Positions 12,701-23,939 of a DNA stretch of 64,000 nt are shown here, in pieces. The stretch is from the NCBI RefSeq assembly GCF_965363235.1, contig NC_134849.1, positions 54,382,122 to 54,446,121 on the forward strand, read 5' to 3'. The notes below the pieces were generated by a model. It ran no database searches. It saw nothing but the letters and a program-made list of their open reading frames with translations, and was not told the DNA's origin. Both the position numbers and the translations under genes were made by a program. Origin of the DNA: Mytilus galloprovincialis. Its lineage: Eukaryota > Mollusca > Bivalvia > Mytilida > Mytilidae. How positions within the stretch are numbered: the stretch's first letter is position 1; the number at the start of each line of letters is the position of its first letter.

Positions 12701-15700
12701 TGTCAGATGTAAATCAATATTATATTTTATAAAAAGTAAATGATAGTTCCTAAATTACGACTAGACAATACATTAATGAAACTAAACGTGACTTCCGGTT
12801 TCAAAATGCCTGCAAAAAAGTAAAACAAAATCAATTTTTATATTTTCAAGCAACTCCACGAGGCATGTAAATCCTTGAAAGATGTGTTATAGGTGTAATC
12901 CATTGTAAGTTTTGATAAAACGTTAAAAACACTTTCTACGAACGACAAAACAACACATAAATGAAAAAAATAGTGACTTCCGTTTGAAAAATGGCGGCAA
13001 ATCCGTAGAAAATATTTTTATAACTTCCATCAACTTAACAAGTCATAGCATACATGTAGGCATAGGTTGCTTATCTTATAATTATCTGATAGTTGTCTAT
13101 ACAACAACTCGTACAAGGAAGGCCAGAACGGTAGCATCTACAGTTACCAACACAGCTGGATTTTCGCCTCCGCATTTCAAAATGTCTTGACACGAGATGC
13201 AACGGCAGCCAAAGAAGTCCATCTTTGTTTCCAACTGTCATTGATTCTTCCTTTTATCCAACCCCAGTGTTTATGACTTGGTACATGTACCTGTCGAATA
13301 CATGAATCAGACTGATCCTTAGCAACTCCTCCTTGATATACTTCTGTTTTGATGTGCTCTTGAAAACTACCTCCTGTAGGCGGAATTACATCACAATGCC
13401 GCTGCTTCCTGGCAAACATTTCACATCGTTAATCGCTTCATACTTAAGCCAAATCAAAACGTCCGTTACATCTGGAAAATCTTCCATTGTTAGCGAAGCT
13501 GACCTCTTCCCTTTCTCACGACATTTCGAAAAAGTGCATCATCCACTGAATGTATGGACGAAAGTAAGAGCAGCTACACATGGATCAAACACATTTGATA
13601 TGTCCAGTACAGGAAGCCATCAAAAGTCGTTATTCCTTCCATAACCTATCAACAATTTGTTCTACCTAATTTTGCGATTGCTGCAATTCTTGATACTATT
13701 ACATCTGTGTCAGTACTACCTAACATTACATTTTACAACACTTTTCTTAATCATGCCGAACATGGACAAACATTCGTGTATCTGTTTCTTCATGATTACG
13801 AGGGGATAGATAGAAAGTATATTTGTGAAATTGCAAAGAATATTTTCACCATGAGTAACATACACATTTGTATAAATGCACCTGAGATCACCCCAAGTTT
13901 TTGGTGGGGTTCGTGTTGTTTATTCTGTAGTTTTCTATGTTGTGTCATGTGTACTATTGTTTTTCTGCTTGTCTTTTTCACTTTTAGCCATGGCGTTGTA
14001 AGTTTGGTTTAGATTTATGAGTTTGACTGTCCCTTTGGTATCTTTCGTCCCTCTTTTATAAGTCTCTTAAGAAGCAATTTTGTCAGCAAGACACTTGAAC
14101 AATTTCGTTTCGTTGTCATCTTCACAGAGAAAACTACTACAAACCCTTGGTGTTCTACAAGAACCAACACCTTTTCGTCTGGCACAAGAACCTTGCCGTT
14201 GTCTTGTCACAGCCTTTTAATTATTCATTAAACATCAAATACAAATACTTTTGAATACTTATCGATGCAAGATTTTATATAAGGCAGTATGACATCATTA
14301 GCATAATCATCAAATATTTTTGCCCAATTTTGTGACCTGGAATTAACCATTGTTTCCCGACCAACGATAAATGGGTCCGAATTTGGATCAGCAAATCGCA
14401 GTTCAAGTAAAACCCATTTGCAGCGATTTGATACAACTGTTTCAAGTGACATCCTGAGATAAAGACGGAGGAGCAGTTTAGTTTTTTTATGGATAAAGAA
14501 ATATTGCAAGTAAAACTGTCTACTGTGACAAGAAATGAAAAGTCTAGGAAAGATATCACAATCACTTTTAAAAGAGGGACGAAAGATACCAAAGGGACAG
14601 TCAAACTCATAAATCTAAAACAAACTGACAACGCCATGGCTAAAAATGAAAAGGACAAACAGAAAAACAATAGTACACATGACACAACTTAGAAAACTAA
14701 AGAATAAACAACACGAACCCCACCAAAAACTAGGGGTGATCTCAGGTACTCCGGAAGGGTAAGCAGATCCTGCTATTCTCTAGCTTTGTTTTTGACAAAG
14801 TCGTTTCCAGTTTAATTTTGTTTTTGGTTATAAAAAGTAGGTTCTCCTTCGTTTTGCATTTGCTTCAAAAGATCTTCGTATTGTTTGGATCAATATCTTA
14901 GAGTTTATTTACATATCTTACCTGTTTCCGAATCAACAATTTTCTAAATGGAGTAATTTTTTTTACAAATCTGACGACTCTTCTATAAATGAATTTCCCG
15001 ACTTATTCATAACTTTACAAAGCCTTCAAAGCTGTTTAACGAAATCTTTTTGTGTTTTCGTAGAGTCTTCATTATGTCGTTCGTCTGTTGTAGAATGACT
15101 CATACCACTAGATCTTTCAAATTCATCTTCTAGTATAGTGACTCCTGGTCCAGCTACCATCAATTTGTATAAAAGGGATCTTCGGTTAATCATATGGTAC
15201 CAACATAGCCCTTCACAATTACACTATTCTGTTTTTGTGCCTGATGAATTGTGTTATACGAAATAGATTAGCTGGTAATACGTACAGTGAAATTATCATT
15301 TGCAAATTCCATCGCCGCTGGTGATGTTCGGGAAGGATAGTCATATCTCGGAGACGAGTCGGTAACGATCGAGCATTATTTACACGATCAAGACCTAAAA
15401 CAATACGCTATCATGCTTTATATGGACAGTTTGAAAAGTACGAAATCTCACCCATGAAATGAGCATAATACCAAAATCAGAAGAGGTTCTTAATTTATGA
15501 TTGAACGCCAGGAACTAAACTGTGGTCGCGATGACTATATTTCCTTATACTAGTCTTTTAAATCATTTAACGCCACAGAGTCAAGACATAATTGTATATT
15601 CTGAGTTTTGCTTTCATAATCAAATCGAAATTAACAATTCAAGTAAAATACATGCGATTGACTGATGCGCCTGTCTAGTTCTAGGTACATTTGAACATAC

Positions 15701-18700
15701 ATAAAAAGAATCTGCCGTTCTTGATGTTGCAATGTTGGCTTCAGTAAGACAACATGTTCATCCCCTATCACGCAATATATATCCCCCAGAGTTTTACAAC
15801 AAGTCATTTCAATGTGCAATCTTCCAAACATGACGATACACGTATCTTTTTCTTACAAATCAGGCTATTCCCACTGAATTTGCTTAGGCATTTCCAAAAG
15901 TTGCTGATCTGCAGTTGCAATTGATGTTTCGCCGGGATTGACCGCATTTAAGCCTTAACCATCGAATACCTGAGAATTGCCTGGTAGTGCTTACAAATCG
16001 CTCTTGGTGTCTATGAATAGTTTGCACATGCACATAAGTGTTAAACACATGTGTATCATAACCTTGAAAAATGTTATTAAACCAATTCATAATATTATTA
16101 GAAAACCAAAAACACTAAACATATGGTAAATAGTTCAAATGATTTTGAAAGAATTTTGTTACATTTTCGCGCATGCGCAAATACTGGATATGTCTAACAT
16201 TCATTTTTTATAAATAAATAATGTAAGGAAAGTATCAACCGAACCTGGTAATTGGTTTTTACTAAAAGAAGTCCAAAGAAAAGTTTTCCAGAAATTATCA
16301 GTATTTTCAAACTAAAGAAAACAGCCATTTTAGAAAATGGCCGTGGCCATCTTGAAAAAAAAATTGCTTTAATGGCCATCAGTTATTTTTTAAAAAGTAT
16401 ATAATAATGATGCTTTGTGGTAATTTTCATGCTTGTATCATCATTTGCACAATTCCCTCGATTTTGCTTTCCAATATCTTACACTTCTATGGATACATGC
16501 TGAGTACTGTATTCATTTTTGAACAAAAAGGGAAAATGAAAATATATTGAACAAAATCTGATTAGATTAATGTAACATGCGTAAATTTTATAACCTTAAA
16601 GACTAAATAAGCGTATTGAGTATTAATAACTTTTCATCACCGCTGCTGTTTGATGTTTACTGTACGCAAAAGTATCATTAAAACAATAATTGGTGTACTG
16701 ACATACTCATATGCTATTCATAAATCATTAAAAACTATCACAAGTTTATCTTGCTTTATATTTCTTCTAGCAGACTGGCAATCGCTGTAGATAGCAATTC
16801 ATTATTTCTCTAAACTTTTAATTCTCTAATGTTGAATAGATCATGTTAAACATCATAAGTGTCCTTTTTTGTTTTTTTTTTATATCTAAGAAGTCATGCT
16901 GTTCTCAATTATTACATATTGTGCAATAAATGATCACAGTTCGTAGTATTTAATTAATCTTTCACTCAGGAACCTGGTTGATGTAGCTGAAGATTGAGTA
17001 TATTTCTTATATCTTTCAGTAGGTATTATATTCAAGAGCTTTCGTACCCTGTCAAATATAATTAGTTATCAAAGGTACCAGGATTATAATTTAATACGCC
17101 AGACGCGCGTTTCGTCTACATAAGACTCATCAGTGACGCTCATATCAAAATTCCAAAAAGTCGTGCCAAATACGGCTAAGGTAATCTATGCCTGGGATAA
17201 GAAAATCCCTAGTTTTTCGTAAAACTCAAAGTTTTGTAAACAGGAAATTTATAAAAATGACCATATTTATTGATATTCATGTCAACACAGAAATGTTGAC
17301 TACTGAGCTGGTGATATAACTTGCAAGAGTTTTACTATTTGCATATTGTCTTCTTAAAAGTACACAATTCATCCGCAGAAAAAAAACAACAAAAAAACAA
17401 TGTTAAACTCTGACTATTCAGTTTCATTTGTTTAAAACTATACATTTTGCAATATCACAATGTCAAATATCTACAAATTGATTCATTATCATGATATTTT
17501 ATATTTTACTTCCTTTTTCGTTGTAGTTATACAACACTTCGACCAAATTGAGCAGTACATTTCACGTTGTGACCATTTACCAGCAAATGATGAGTGGGCG
17601 CAAGCCGAGAATTGCAGCGGAACACATCATTACAAATGCGCTTTAGGTCAACTCGTTAAAAGAAATTGCACGAATCAAATCAAAATTAGTCTAGTTGTTA
17701 TTCGTTGTATAAGAATACCAAATAAATTTGTATATGTTCTGTTCATTTCATGTTCATATGTTGTGAATGCTATGTATGTGTTTCTGTTTTGGTTTATGTA
17801 TACGTATCAAATCTACAATTTGTCAATCCTACAATATTATTTCCCCTCAAAACATAATTAAAAATAGTCACTTGATTTGTGGCAAAATTTATCTTAAATA
17901 TTGTGCTTTTTGATATGCATTCCATAGTGTCAAAATAAAATTAGAATTGATTCATAAATTGTTAAATCATCTTTTTCCGGCCTTATTATACGTTCCCACA
18001 ACAGTTGTGCCATACATGTGTATATATAAGATCAGTATCTACGCATGATTTGATCTTCAAAAGTTAAAATAATGAGAAAAAATCTGTTTTAGTCTATCCA
18101 TGGCAACATTCTGTATTTTTTATAAATAAAGTATTGCTAAAATTGGCATAAGAGTATAAATTTTCTTTTACTTCATTTTCGTCAGATCTAATCACAAAGT
18201 TCATACGAAAAATGTTGAAAAAAACCAATATGATAATTTAATGTCTGGTTTTAAATGAAAATGTTGTCTTAATGTTCCTATAAACCAACTAAGATGGTTG
18301 TATTCATTATCAGCTATCCGAAAATAAATAAATAAGCCTCATCAAAGTGTATAATCTATAATTAAAAAATATATTTTTTAACTCCAGCAAAAATTTTAAC
18401 TTACAACCATGCCAAAAACATAATTTGACTTATTCGCATGCAAACTATAAAGCAATGCATTCCGATGATATTATAAAAAACGCAAACTATGGTAACAAGG
18501 ATGAAGCAGCCTTTTGATGTGTATTTTATGTCAATGGTCCTACTAGAACAAACAAAAACCATATCAGCCTCATATAGCAATTACAAATTTGAATTTATCA
18601 ATGCAAACATACACCGATCAATTTAAGCACCAAACATTTAGTTTTGATATTGAGCGTTTTCAGTTTTACAGCTTTAATCTTTTAATACGTATAGACATTT

Positions 18701-21700
18701 GGTAACCTGATACAAGGGTTTCGTTCATGTAGATCATGTAACCTACAAATGCCTTAGACAAGACACATTTCATTGTATATTCAGATAAAATTAATGACGC
18801 AATAATTTATCATAATTTTAAATCAATATGGTACAAATCAGCATACACGTACATAAGATTTGAAAATCTTTGCACAAAAAATATTACCGTTCACACAGGA
18901 TATCACAAAGGTTCCCGTTAAATGCTGACGCCATAAAACAAAATATCTGACGCCACAATGGAAAAGTGATTGTTGTTGACGTCAAAAGTTCAAGCGGTCG
19001 GGTCAGCCAGGATTAGCGATAAGGTGTACAATTCAGTTTCGAGATTATTTTTCTTTAAATAATGAACATGATGAAAAACTAAGTAATACATGACTTATTT
19101 AAAAAAAAAATCATGAACTATCATATATAAAGCAACTTTGTAATTAAAATGTATTCAATAAATATCAATTATGACAAAAGAATACAGATTAGGAAATCTT
19201 TGGTGACCTTTGGCTGTTTTCTGCACTAAGGTCAGACTGTTGTTTCTTCGACACATTCTAAATTATTTTATTTACTTCCATTCTAAATTATTTTATTTTG
19301 AAAATATGCAAACCCACTGATTAGGTTAATGTTACGACAAATCGAATAAAGTTGTAATCAATCAAACCTTCGTGGAATATTGATGTATTTAATGTGTTAA
19401 TTCTTCAGGCACTCCAATTGAATCTCAAAAGGAACTATACAAAAGCTCTATTTCATTGCATAGTTGTCGGGGTGAAGGTAAGCAATTCAATGCATGTGTT
19501 ATGTAAGTGTGACGTTGTCAATGTTAGGCATCACTTTCCTTATAGATCTTTTAATTTCTGCAATCAAACCAGTAATATGACATTAAAAGTTAATAACAGT
19601 AGAAACCAGTGTGGACAAAACAAACTAAATGCGATTGATAGATTAAATAATCGACACAATAAGGTGGATTTTCAGATGTCTTTTATGTCTATTTTTAATT
19701 CATGTATGGTTTCCATTTCTTTTTGTCTTTTGTGTTAATTGTATGTAATTGACTTTCAGACCCTGATACAGGAGGAACAGATAATCAGAGTTCAGGTAAA
19801 GTGTAAATAAGATACTTACTAATAGTGAATGACAGATATTTCTTAATTCTATAAATGTTCATACAAAATGTATAAAGTAAATTTTGTAGGTTGAATTTTT
19901 GTGTTTGTTTTACAAAGATTTGGTGCATACATTTAGGACAAAAACTTTCAACATATCATTGACAAAAAAAAAATACAACAACACAAACAGGGCAACAACT
20001 TGTATATGGATATTTTTATCTTAAATTACAATAAGGCAATCAACATGATGCAAAGACGACCCCCATCATGGTTTTGAGTTGAACAAGTTACTAGCTGCCG
20101 ATCAAAGATATACAATGTAGACAAGAACATAAACTGTCGTCATTTGAAGCAAATGTTCCAATTCCTATGGTTACGAACTGTGCGCCTCTCTTTGCTAACC
20201 TCTTCTTATTTTCATATTAATCGGAGTTCCTTCGGATCAAAAAGCCAGGTTATTTCATTCAGATATCGATGATGTTCTTTCCATAAACAATCCGAACTTT
20301 TCTGATTGGGTTCCGTTTATATATCCTCCAGAACCAGAAATTAAGGAAAAAAGAATCACAGCTTTCTCTTGCTGATTTTTAGACTTATTCCTCGAATTTG
20401 ACATACACAGTCAACTCAGTACCAGAATCTATTACATATAAGACAATTTTAATTTTGAAATTATCCATTCCCCCCCACCAAAATAGCAAGACATCAACTT
20501 CAACAACATATGGTATATATATTTGCTTGTGTTATTGTGCTATAGCAGATTTTTTGTTCAAAACTTTCATTTTTGCTTATGTGCCATTATACCTTTTTGT
20601 GCTTCTTTGTATATATTTCTAATTTTGGTGAAATTTTGTATTTTTGTGTTGAATATCGACAAAAGACATGTATAAAATTCAAGCAATACCACTGATAATA
20701 CTTTTATGTATAGTTATTTGTGCTTCAAAATCGTTGATACGTAGGAGATAAACATTGCAGTGAAGAAAACTGTTGGTTTTTTTTCTTTTCTCAGGTATGA
20801 TAGTTGGAATTGTGGTATCAATATCAGTGATAGTAGTGATAATATTTGTGATACTAGCATTCATGTACCGCAGGTAATTGTTTTGTTTCCGTAAATACAT
20901 GAAATATGTGCATAAGTCTATTGACTACAGGGTTATCAAATACAACATGTTTTTCATGAAAAGACGCCAGTGGTTCATAAAATAGAAAAATATGTTCAAA
21001 TTGTCGTATCACATTTCAGTTCATTTTTTCCTGGCGCGTCTGGCTTACTAAGTTATAATCCTGGTAAATTTGATAACTGTTTATACCCTTGGGTCGATGC
21101 CACTGCTGAGGGACGTTTCGTCATCGAGGGTATCACCAGCCCAGAAGTCAACACTTCGGTGTTGACATGAATATCAATAATGTGGTCATTTTTATAAATT
21201 TCTTGTTTACAAAACTTTGAATTTTTCGAAAAACTAAGGATTTTCTTATCCAAGGCCAAGATTACACAAGCCGTATTTGGCACAATTTTTTGGGCATTTT
21301 GGATCCTCAATGCTCTTCAACTTTGTATTTGTTTGGCTTTATATAAAATATTGATATTAGCGTCACTGATGAGTTGTATGATGACGAATCGCGCGTATGG
21401 CGTACTAAGTTATAATCCTGGTACCTTCGATAACTAGTTACACCACTGGGTCGATGCCCCCGCTGGTGGACGCTTCGTAGTAGTCAACTGTGGTCATTTT
21501 TTTAAATTTCTTGTTTACAAAACTTTGAATTTTTCGAAAAACTAAGGATTTTTTTTTATCCCAGACAAACATTACCTTAGCCGTATTTGGCACATCTTTT
21601 TGGGAATTTTGGATCCTCAATGCTTTCAACTTTGTACTTGTTTGGTTTTATAAACAGTTTGATATGAGCGTCATTGACGAGTCTTATGAAGACAAAACGC

Positions 21701-23084
21701 GCGTCTATCGTACTAAATCATAATCCTAGTACCTTTGGTAACTATTGACTTAACCAATTATAAGTCACTATCGAGTGTTACACATACTTGAAATTGTTAT
21801 ATCCATGAGTATTACAACAGGTGACACAAATGGTGCAGAATCTACTTACCTTTTCTGGAGCCAGGAAACTATACCAGATTCTGATGAGGTTCTTGTTGCC
21901 CGAAATTAAATTGTTTGTCTATTTTCCCATGAACCTGTTTGTCTTTTTATCGTATTTTGTTTCTTTGTAATAAAATTGTTTTGGAATGTCTCCATAGCGC
22001 ATTTTGCTTTCATAAGTTCATGTTGTTTTTCATCACGCACGTGTATTTAGCATTGAGTTGATATAAACTGTTTCTGTGTGTACTATCATTATTTAATAAA
22101 GCAACCTTTAAAACATGACTCTAGATCTTAATGAGGTTCTTGAAGCCCGAATTTAAGCTGTTCATCTATTGTTTCGTGAACTTGTTTGTCTTTTAATCGT
22201 CTTTCATTTTTTTGTAACGATGTTTGTGTAGAATATCTCCATGTTAAACGTATCAGCTGCATTTTTTTAATAATTCATGTTGTTTTTCATCCGACAAGCA
22301 CACTTTTATTTAGCATGGAGTTGACATAATCTGTTTTTTTTGTACCACCAATATTTAATAAAACAAAATTTGAAACATTATTTCAATGATGATAAACCTC
22401 ATACATGTTGGATAATTGTTTTCATGCGTTAACAGTCCAGACTTGTTTCATAAGTTGATATTGTTTAGCGAATGAATAAGTATTCTTCCTGGGCTACCTA
22501 TGTATTTTTATATCAGAAATGCTTGAATAATTTGCTAACGTTGAAAAAAATATACACTCTGTATGAGAAAAAAATGAAGGACATAGTTCTCTGTTTATTT
22601 TTTTTGCAGGACATATGCTAAAGAAAATGTATCATTGAATACAGCTGGTAGGGAAGATCGTAACACAAACGACATAGATAATAATACAGTCATTTCTGAC
22701 TGCCAACAGTTAGATAATGTTGCTGACGTACAGAAAATAACAAATGCATATGATCAGTTGAACGTTACACGTAATGTACACACTGGATCGACTAACGACC
22801 AGCCCAATACCTGTTTTTCCAGAGAAGAGTATAGCAAATATGAATCTATTGTAGACTCTAACGGGATAATTACTAATACAGTAATTTCGGAATACGAAGA
22901 GTTTCATAACGCCGATACAGATACAAGCTCACAAGCATATGATCAGTTAAATGTCACACGTGAAGTTCCAACTGATCCGACTAACTTTGTCTCCAAGATC
23001 ACGGTCTCAACAGAAAAACACAGCAAAAACCAATCGACAAAAGCAACAGCTGCTACTTCGGAATATGAACAAACAGTTAGATAA
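6744..23084 (+). CDS. Receptor copy 1: CTLD-WSC-CTLD-like, TM, YxxL tail
   Basis: Predicted single-pass cell-surface receptor of 533 residues from 11 exons: 6744-6810, 7232-7414, 8135-8253, 8961-9081, 9877-10002, 12156-12362, 17527-17646, 19409-19477, 19760-19795, 20795-20873 and 22610-23084. All introns have GT-AG ends and the joined frame is open. The start is the ATG before a hydrophobic signal peptide (IVWIILLVFSW). Exon 2 has the lectin pattern W-x2-A-x3-C ... SIWVGSF ... PWIEIRG. Exons 3-4 begin GCYNIPLTC and follow a WSC-like Cys pattern. Exons 5-7 form a second Cys-rich CTLD-like block (DVWVGVYRQ, then ENCSGTHHYKC). Exon 10 is the membrane helix. The tail has YDQL motifs but is cut short by a 4-base insertion. 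Ligand and function are unknown; immune recognition is inferred from the architecture. Its upstream region carries a transposon and exon 7 has a weak donor (GTCAAC), so expression is uncertain. Confidence 0.75.
7232..7414 (+). CDS. Copy 1 exon 2: C-type-lectin-like half domain
   Basis: This is a 61-codon exon with phase 1 at both ends. It shows the first half of a C-type lectin fold: TW-K-QAVLDC, a glycine-poor loop, then DSIWVGSF and LPWIEIRG. Sequons NNS and NTT suggest N-glycosylation. The disulfide half expected later in the fold (C...W.C...F.C) does not follow; the next exon opens a WSC-like domain instead. Copies 2 (30459-30641) and 3 (45521-45703) have the same exon at exactly the same length. 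Confidence 0.75.
8135..9081 (+). CDS. Copy 1 exons 3-4: WSC-like cysteine domain
   Basis: Two exons (8135-8253 and 8961-9081) joined in phase 0 encode about 80 residues: GCYNIPLTC, LQLCQLKCMKRRYFAFNQ, RCVCFDEHD, NATFC and a closing VVYK. The opening GCY, the C-x3-C pair before an aromatic stretch, the C-x-C pair and the final VY match the general layout of WSC domains, which bind carbohydrate in other proteins. The matching pairs in copies 2 (31418-31536, 32694-32814) and 3 (46530-46648, 48369-48489) have identical lengths. Confidence 0.65.
10112..10360 (-). mobile_element. 249-bp duplicate of the intron-6 transposon fossil
   Basis: This intron-5 segment matches 13683-13931 with about 5 differences in 249 bases (98%). 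It contains the junction between the transposon-protein fossil and a dispersed repeat (starting near ACCTGAGATCACCCC). Sharing the junction means one is a copy of the other, or both come from the same chimeric source. Read on the minus strand it carries the TDTDVIV-type motif described for the element at 12518-16483. Confidence 0.7.
12518..16483 (-). mobile_element. TIR DNA-transposon fossil in copy 1 intron 6
   Basis: Inverted ends: left from about 12519 (TGAGATATTATGG... AATTGTGCAAAT... GATACAAGCATGAAA), right the reverse complement ending about 16483. Matching intron sequence in copy 2 (around 34170) is uninterrupted, which gives the empty site. The minus strand holds decayed coding pieces in collinear order. 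At about 15.6-15.8 kb is a block like EANIATSRTADSF; at about 13.7 kb, TDTDVIV; at 13.4-13.6 kb, an H-x-F-x-GC block followed by EDFPDVTDVLIW; at 13.2-13.4 kb, IPPTGGSFQEHIKTEVYQ; and finally a Cys-rich CXC-like end. I know these motifs from uncharacterised, often multi-copy invertebrate proteins. The coding part is broken many times and is interrupted by another repeat at 13870-14770. Confidence 0.65.
13870..14770. repeat. Inverted pair of a dispersed repeat (family C)
   Basis: The plus-strand arm at 13870-14058 runs from ACCTGAGATCACCCCAAG through TAGCCATGGCGTTG to CCTTTGGTATCTTTCGTCCC. The reverse complement occurs at about 14569-14770. The arms are close in sequence and enclose about 500 bp. 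Other members lie at 61700-61970 (+) and, diverged, at 21790-21990 and 38520-38720. Its insertion here breaks up the transposon fossil. Confidence 0.7.
17064..17320 (-). repeat. Dispersed repeat family A
   Basis: This copy begins GTTATCAAAGGTACCAGGAT and contains ACGCCAGACGCGCGTTTCGT and ACTCATCAGTGACGCTCAT. The same sequence appears at 21033-21744 (two copies, opposite orientation), 53995-54165 and 55328-55520, and in diverged form at 56580-56740. It is non-coding, and I associate it with a very common mussel repeat. It lies in copy 1 intron 6. Confidence 0.7.
20795..20873 (+). CDS. Copy 1 exon 10: transmembrane helix
   Basis: This exon encodes about 26 residues, GMIVGIVVSISVIVVI then IFVILAFMYRR. 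It is a single hydrophobic helix with a basic stop-transfer end. Its phase changes from 1 to 2, so the tail exon can be swapped only with exons of the same entry phase. The copy 2 helix (38253-38331) is almost identical. The copy 3 helix (55710-55785) is 3 bases shorter and clearly diverged. Confidence 0.8.
21033..21744 (+). repeat. Two tandem copies of repeat family A in intron 10
   Basis: Copy a runs about 21033-21400 and copy b about 21395-21744. Both carry GACGAAACG/GACGAATCG-type motifs, TTGAATTTTTCGAAAAACTAAGG and TTTGGATCCTCAATGCT, and are bounded by TATAATCCTGGTACCTT-type sequence. They are absent from the matching intron of copy 2, so they came after that duplication or were lost there. 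Confidence 0.65.
21875..22387. repeat. Tandem duplication of about 250 bp in intron 10
   Basis: The unit 21875-22120 is repeated at 22121-22387. Both contain AATGAGGTTCTTG or its close variant GATGAGGTTCTTG, CTTGTTTGTCTTT, a CATGTTGTTTTTCAT block and a terminal ATTTAATAAA. Copy 2 has one unit (about 38610-38880). The unit contains the diverged tail of repeat family C, so that insertion predates the split of copies 1 and 2. Confidence 0.6.
22610..23084 (+). CDS. Copy 1 cytoplasmic tail exon, truncated
   Basis: This exon encodes about 158 residues after the membrane helix. It holds two full tail repeats and the start of a third. The second motif of each repeat (AYDQLNV) is intact. The first is lost each time: SDCQQL (Tyr to Cys), SEYEEF (Leu to Phe), and SEYEQT where a 4-base insertion (GAACAAACAGTTA against GAACAGTTA in copy 2) shifts the frame and gives a stop at 23082-23084. 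The old ending is still readable in the next frame to 23154 (QLDNSQKHDNMNVNGQLHVE). A separate YESI motif remains. Confidence 0.75.
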
Positions 23085-23939
23085 TTCACAAAAGCATGAC
23101 AACATGAACGTGAATGGTCAATTACATGTTGAACACGCGTATGAACTTGGCTAGACTCAAGAAACTCTCATTTCCTTTTTGAAGATAATGTGTAATTCAT
23201 TAATCAATGAAGATAAACAAACATTTAACTTTAATTGGTGTACCATTGCATCGTTCATCTAGATGTATACCCATATTGTTAATCCAAATTATAATAATAA
23301 TTTTAAGATATAATGGTAAGTTGATGACAGTGACTTATATGAGTTAAACAGGACCGCGAGGTAATACTCACTTGGTTGTAATGTTTGTATCTTTTTATTT
23401 ATATTTAACTGACTGTGTAAATATCAAGAATGGTCGTAAATTTCGCCTGATTTTTTGTAAATTCTCTTTGAGCTTTAATTGTAAATTACTCTTTTTAACA
23501 CTAATAACATATCGCCATTGACGTTTCTGTAACACAAAATATAAGAAGAATACTGGAATATGACTCTTTATTAATGTCAAAATGAATTAGATAGTCATGG
23601 AACATATAGTCGATTCGAGGAAAAAAAAACAAAAAAAAAACAACGTTGAACATCCAGATTAATATTATGATACCATCATGCAGTCTATCTTTCATGCATT
23701 TCTGTGAACATACTAACAAAAAAAGGAAACAAATCGTTTGAAATGTATACGTTAAATAATGGTATACAAGAAAATATACAGAAATATATTAAGAACACGT
23801 CTAAGAATGGAAAAACTCCAAGAACATAATCCTGGCTTTGTGTAGTATAGTTTAGACTTTGTTCTAGTATAGTAAATAGGTTAACGTCCTTTAGTCAAGT
23901 ATTTATAGACTAAAAGAAAGAAAAGATCGTTTTGAATTT

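Noticed and set aside
17460-17861. 133-codon frame as a complete small gene
   Set aside because: It is receptor exon 7 (17527-17646) extended into introns on both sides; the paralogous introns do not keep the frame.
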